Shown here: positions 63,467 through 64,000 of the stretch, one piece after another
How the letters are laid out: each line of letters starts with the position of its first letter
How positions within the stretch are numbered: position 1 is the first letter of the stretch
Source of the DNA: JAHRAW01 sp963693025
GTDB lineage: Bacteria; Pseudomonadota; Gammaproteobacteria; Arenicellales; Poriferihabitantaceae
DNA length: 64,000 bases
Assembly (NCBI GenBank): GCA_963693025.1
Contig: OY843749.1
Span: forward strand, 2,294,001 to 2,358,000
Direction of reading: 5' to 3'
Notes under the pieces: generated by a model
What the model was told of the DNA's origin: nothing
Database searches by the model: none
The model's input: only the letters and a program-made list of their open reading frames with translations
Program-made: the position numbers and the translations under genes

Positions 63467-63808
63467 TCAAGGAGGCCATCTGAACCCAAACATCGCGGGG
63501 TTGAAGAAACTGGTTCCGTAGCCGGCGTTGACCTTGCCCAGCAGGTCATCCGACACAACACCCGAGGCTTCCGCCGCCAGCACATCCGCATCCGGCAACA
63601 CGATGTGAATCTCGTCGGGCTGGCGGTGGTGAACCACTACGTTGGTGTCATCCGGCAGCGGCGAGCCGGCGAGTTTCCCCAGCGTCTCGCGCGGGTCGGC
63701 GTCAAAAACGGTGCGAAACTCCTCGTTCTCGACATACAACTGCGACACCTGCGCCATCGCCATTTCAAACGTTATCGCGGGTTGCTCTTCGGGTTTTTCG
63801 TTCGACAT
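63467..63808 (-). CDS. NHLP-type RiPP precursor (paralogue 5)
   Basis: 113 residues; leader about 1-96 (SQLYVENEEFRTVFDADPRE, VVVHHRQPDEIHIVLPDAD, VVSDDLLGKVNAG) and the shortest core, 17 residues: YGTSFFNPAMFGFRWPP. Aromatic-rich (four Phe, one Tyr, one Trp). It is the first gene of the array in transcription order. An in-frame ATG at 63868 lies upstream, but GGAGG before 63808 favours this start. The promoter is probably in 63810-63960, where no other feature is seen. Confidence 0.82.
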   Translation of the reverse strand: MSNEKPEEQPAITFEMAMAQVSQLYVENEEFRTVFDADPRETLGKLAGSPLPDDTNVVVHHRQPDEIHIVLPDADVLAAEASGVVSDDLLGKVNAGYGTSFFNPAMFGFRWPP

Positions 63809-63982
63809 GATTGCCTCCTCAATGTTGAGTTTGTCGGTCTGCGAGCGCCTGCAAGGCAAGTTACGCAAGCCGTTTGGGATTGTAAAACATTTTTTCGCTC
63901 TCGCGGCAAGTTGTTCTATACACGCGCCCGCGCGCCCGCCGCTATTCTATAATGCCCCGACAAGGCGGACCACCGAAGCGCG

Positions 63983-64000
63983 ATGAAATACGACAACATT
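63983..64000 (+). CDS. Start of a rightward gene, cut by the window end
   Basis: An ATG at 63983 opens MKYDNI and continues to the edge. A TATAAT sequence (63945-63950) lies upstream. Only six codons are available, so no identity can be given. Confidence 0.3.

Overview
The window looks like a chromosomal segment of a GC-rich gammaproteobacterium. The evidence is the set and order of housekeeping genes: rpoZ next to spoT, petABC followed by sspA and sspB, hslVU, glnE, nagZ, mtgA, an rpoH sigma factor with an intact RpoH box, and a split class II ribonucleotide reductase. No rRNA, tRNA or CRISPR array was found. Species and habitat cannot be read from the sequence.

Layout. 1-1.9 kb: the end of a MATE exporter and a sulfotransferase-like gene. 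1.9-3.5 kb: an IS110-family element inserted in a copy of a genome-specific palindromic repeat; its noncoding left end folds into a readable bridge RNA. 3.5-20.3 kb: an esterase, two RND efflux pairs (fusion protein plus pump, no outer-membrane channel), a small membrane protein, a lipoprotein hydrolase, a DUF433 protein, a DNA methyltransferase fused to an Mrr-like nuclease, gamma-glutamyltransferase, mtgA and nagZ. 20.3-24.5 kb: L,D-transpeptidase, tyrosine phosphatase, spoT, rpoZ and gmk. 24.5-34 kb is AT-richer and looks acquired: a two-gene putative defence pair (PD-(D/E)XK protein and YaaA-like/HEPN protein), an IS1595 remnant, and a hydantoin-type uptake and catabolism locus made of an ABC transporter, a TetR regulator and hyuAB. 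The two hyu-locus promoters carry the same palindromic operator.

34-48.9 kb: a papain-like amidase, a FemAB-like acyltransferase, glnE, a PII protein with amtB (nitrogen control), ilvE, a zinc-finger protein, waaF, nrdJa/nrdJb, and two dehydrogenases. 48.9-52 kb: unassigned secreted proteins, including one with MORN-like repeats. 52-60.3 kb: the cytochrome bc1 operon, sspAB, hslVU, an acyltransferase, and rpoH preceded by a perfect CIRCE element, which implies HrcA control of the heat-shock sigma factor.

60.3-64 kb: three repeat copies side by side, an exported protein of unknown function, and a tandem array of five paralogous NHLP-type (nitrile-hydratase-like leader) peptide precursors. All five have a 96-residue leader followed by a short, unrelated, aromatic-rich, cysteine-free C-terminal core. 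No maturation enzyme is visible in the window. This array, the IS110 bridge RNA with guides matching its own insertion site, and the CIRCE-rpoH arrangement are the most notable observations.

A repeat family with ends CGTCATTCTCGA and two nested hairpins occurs about twelve times, almost always between genes, and shapes most of the longer intergenic gaps.
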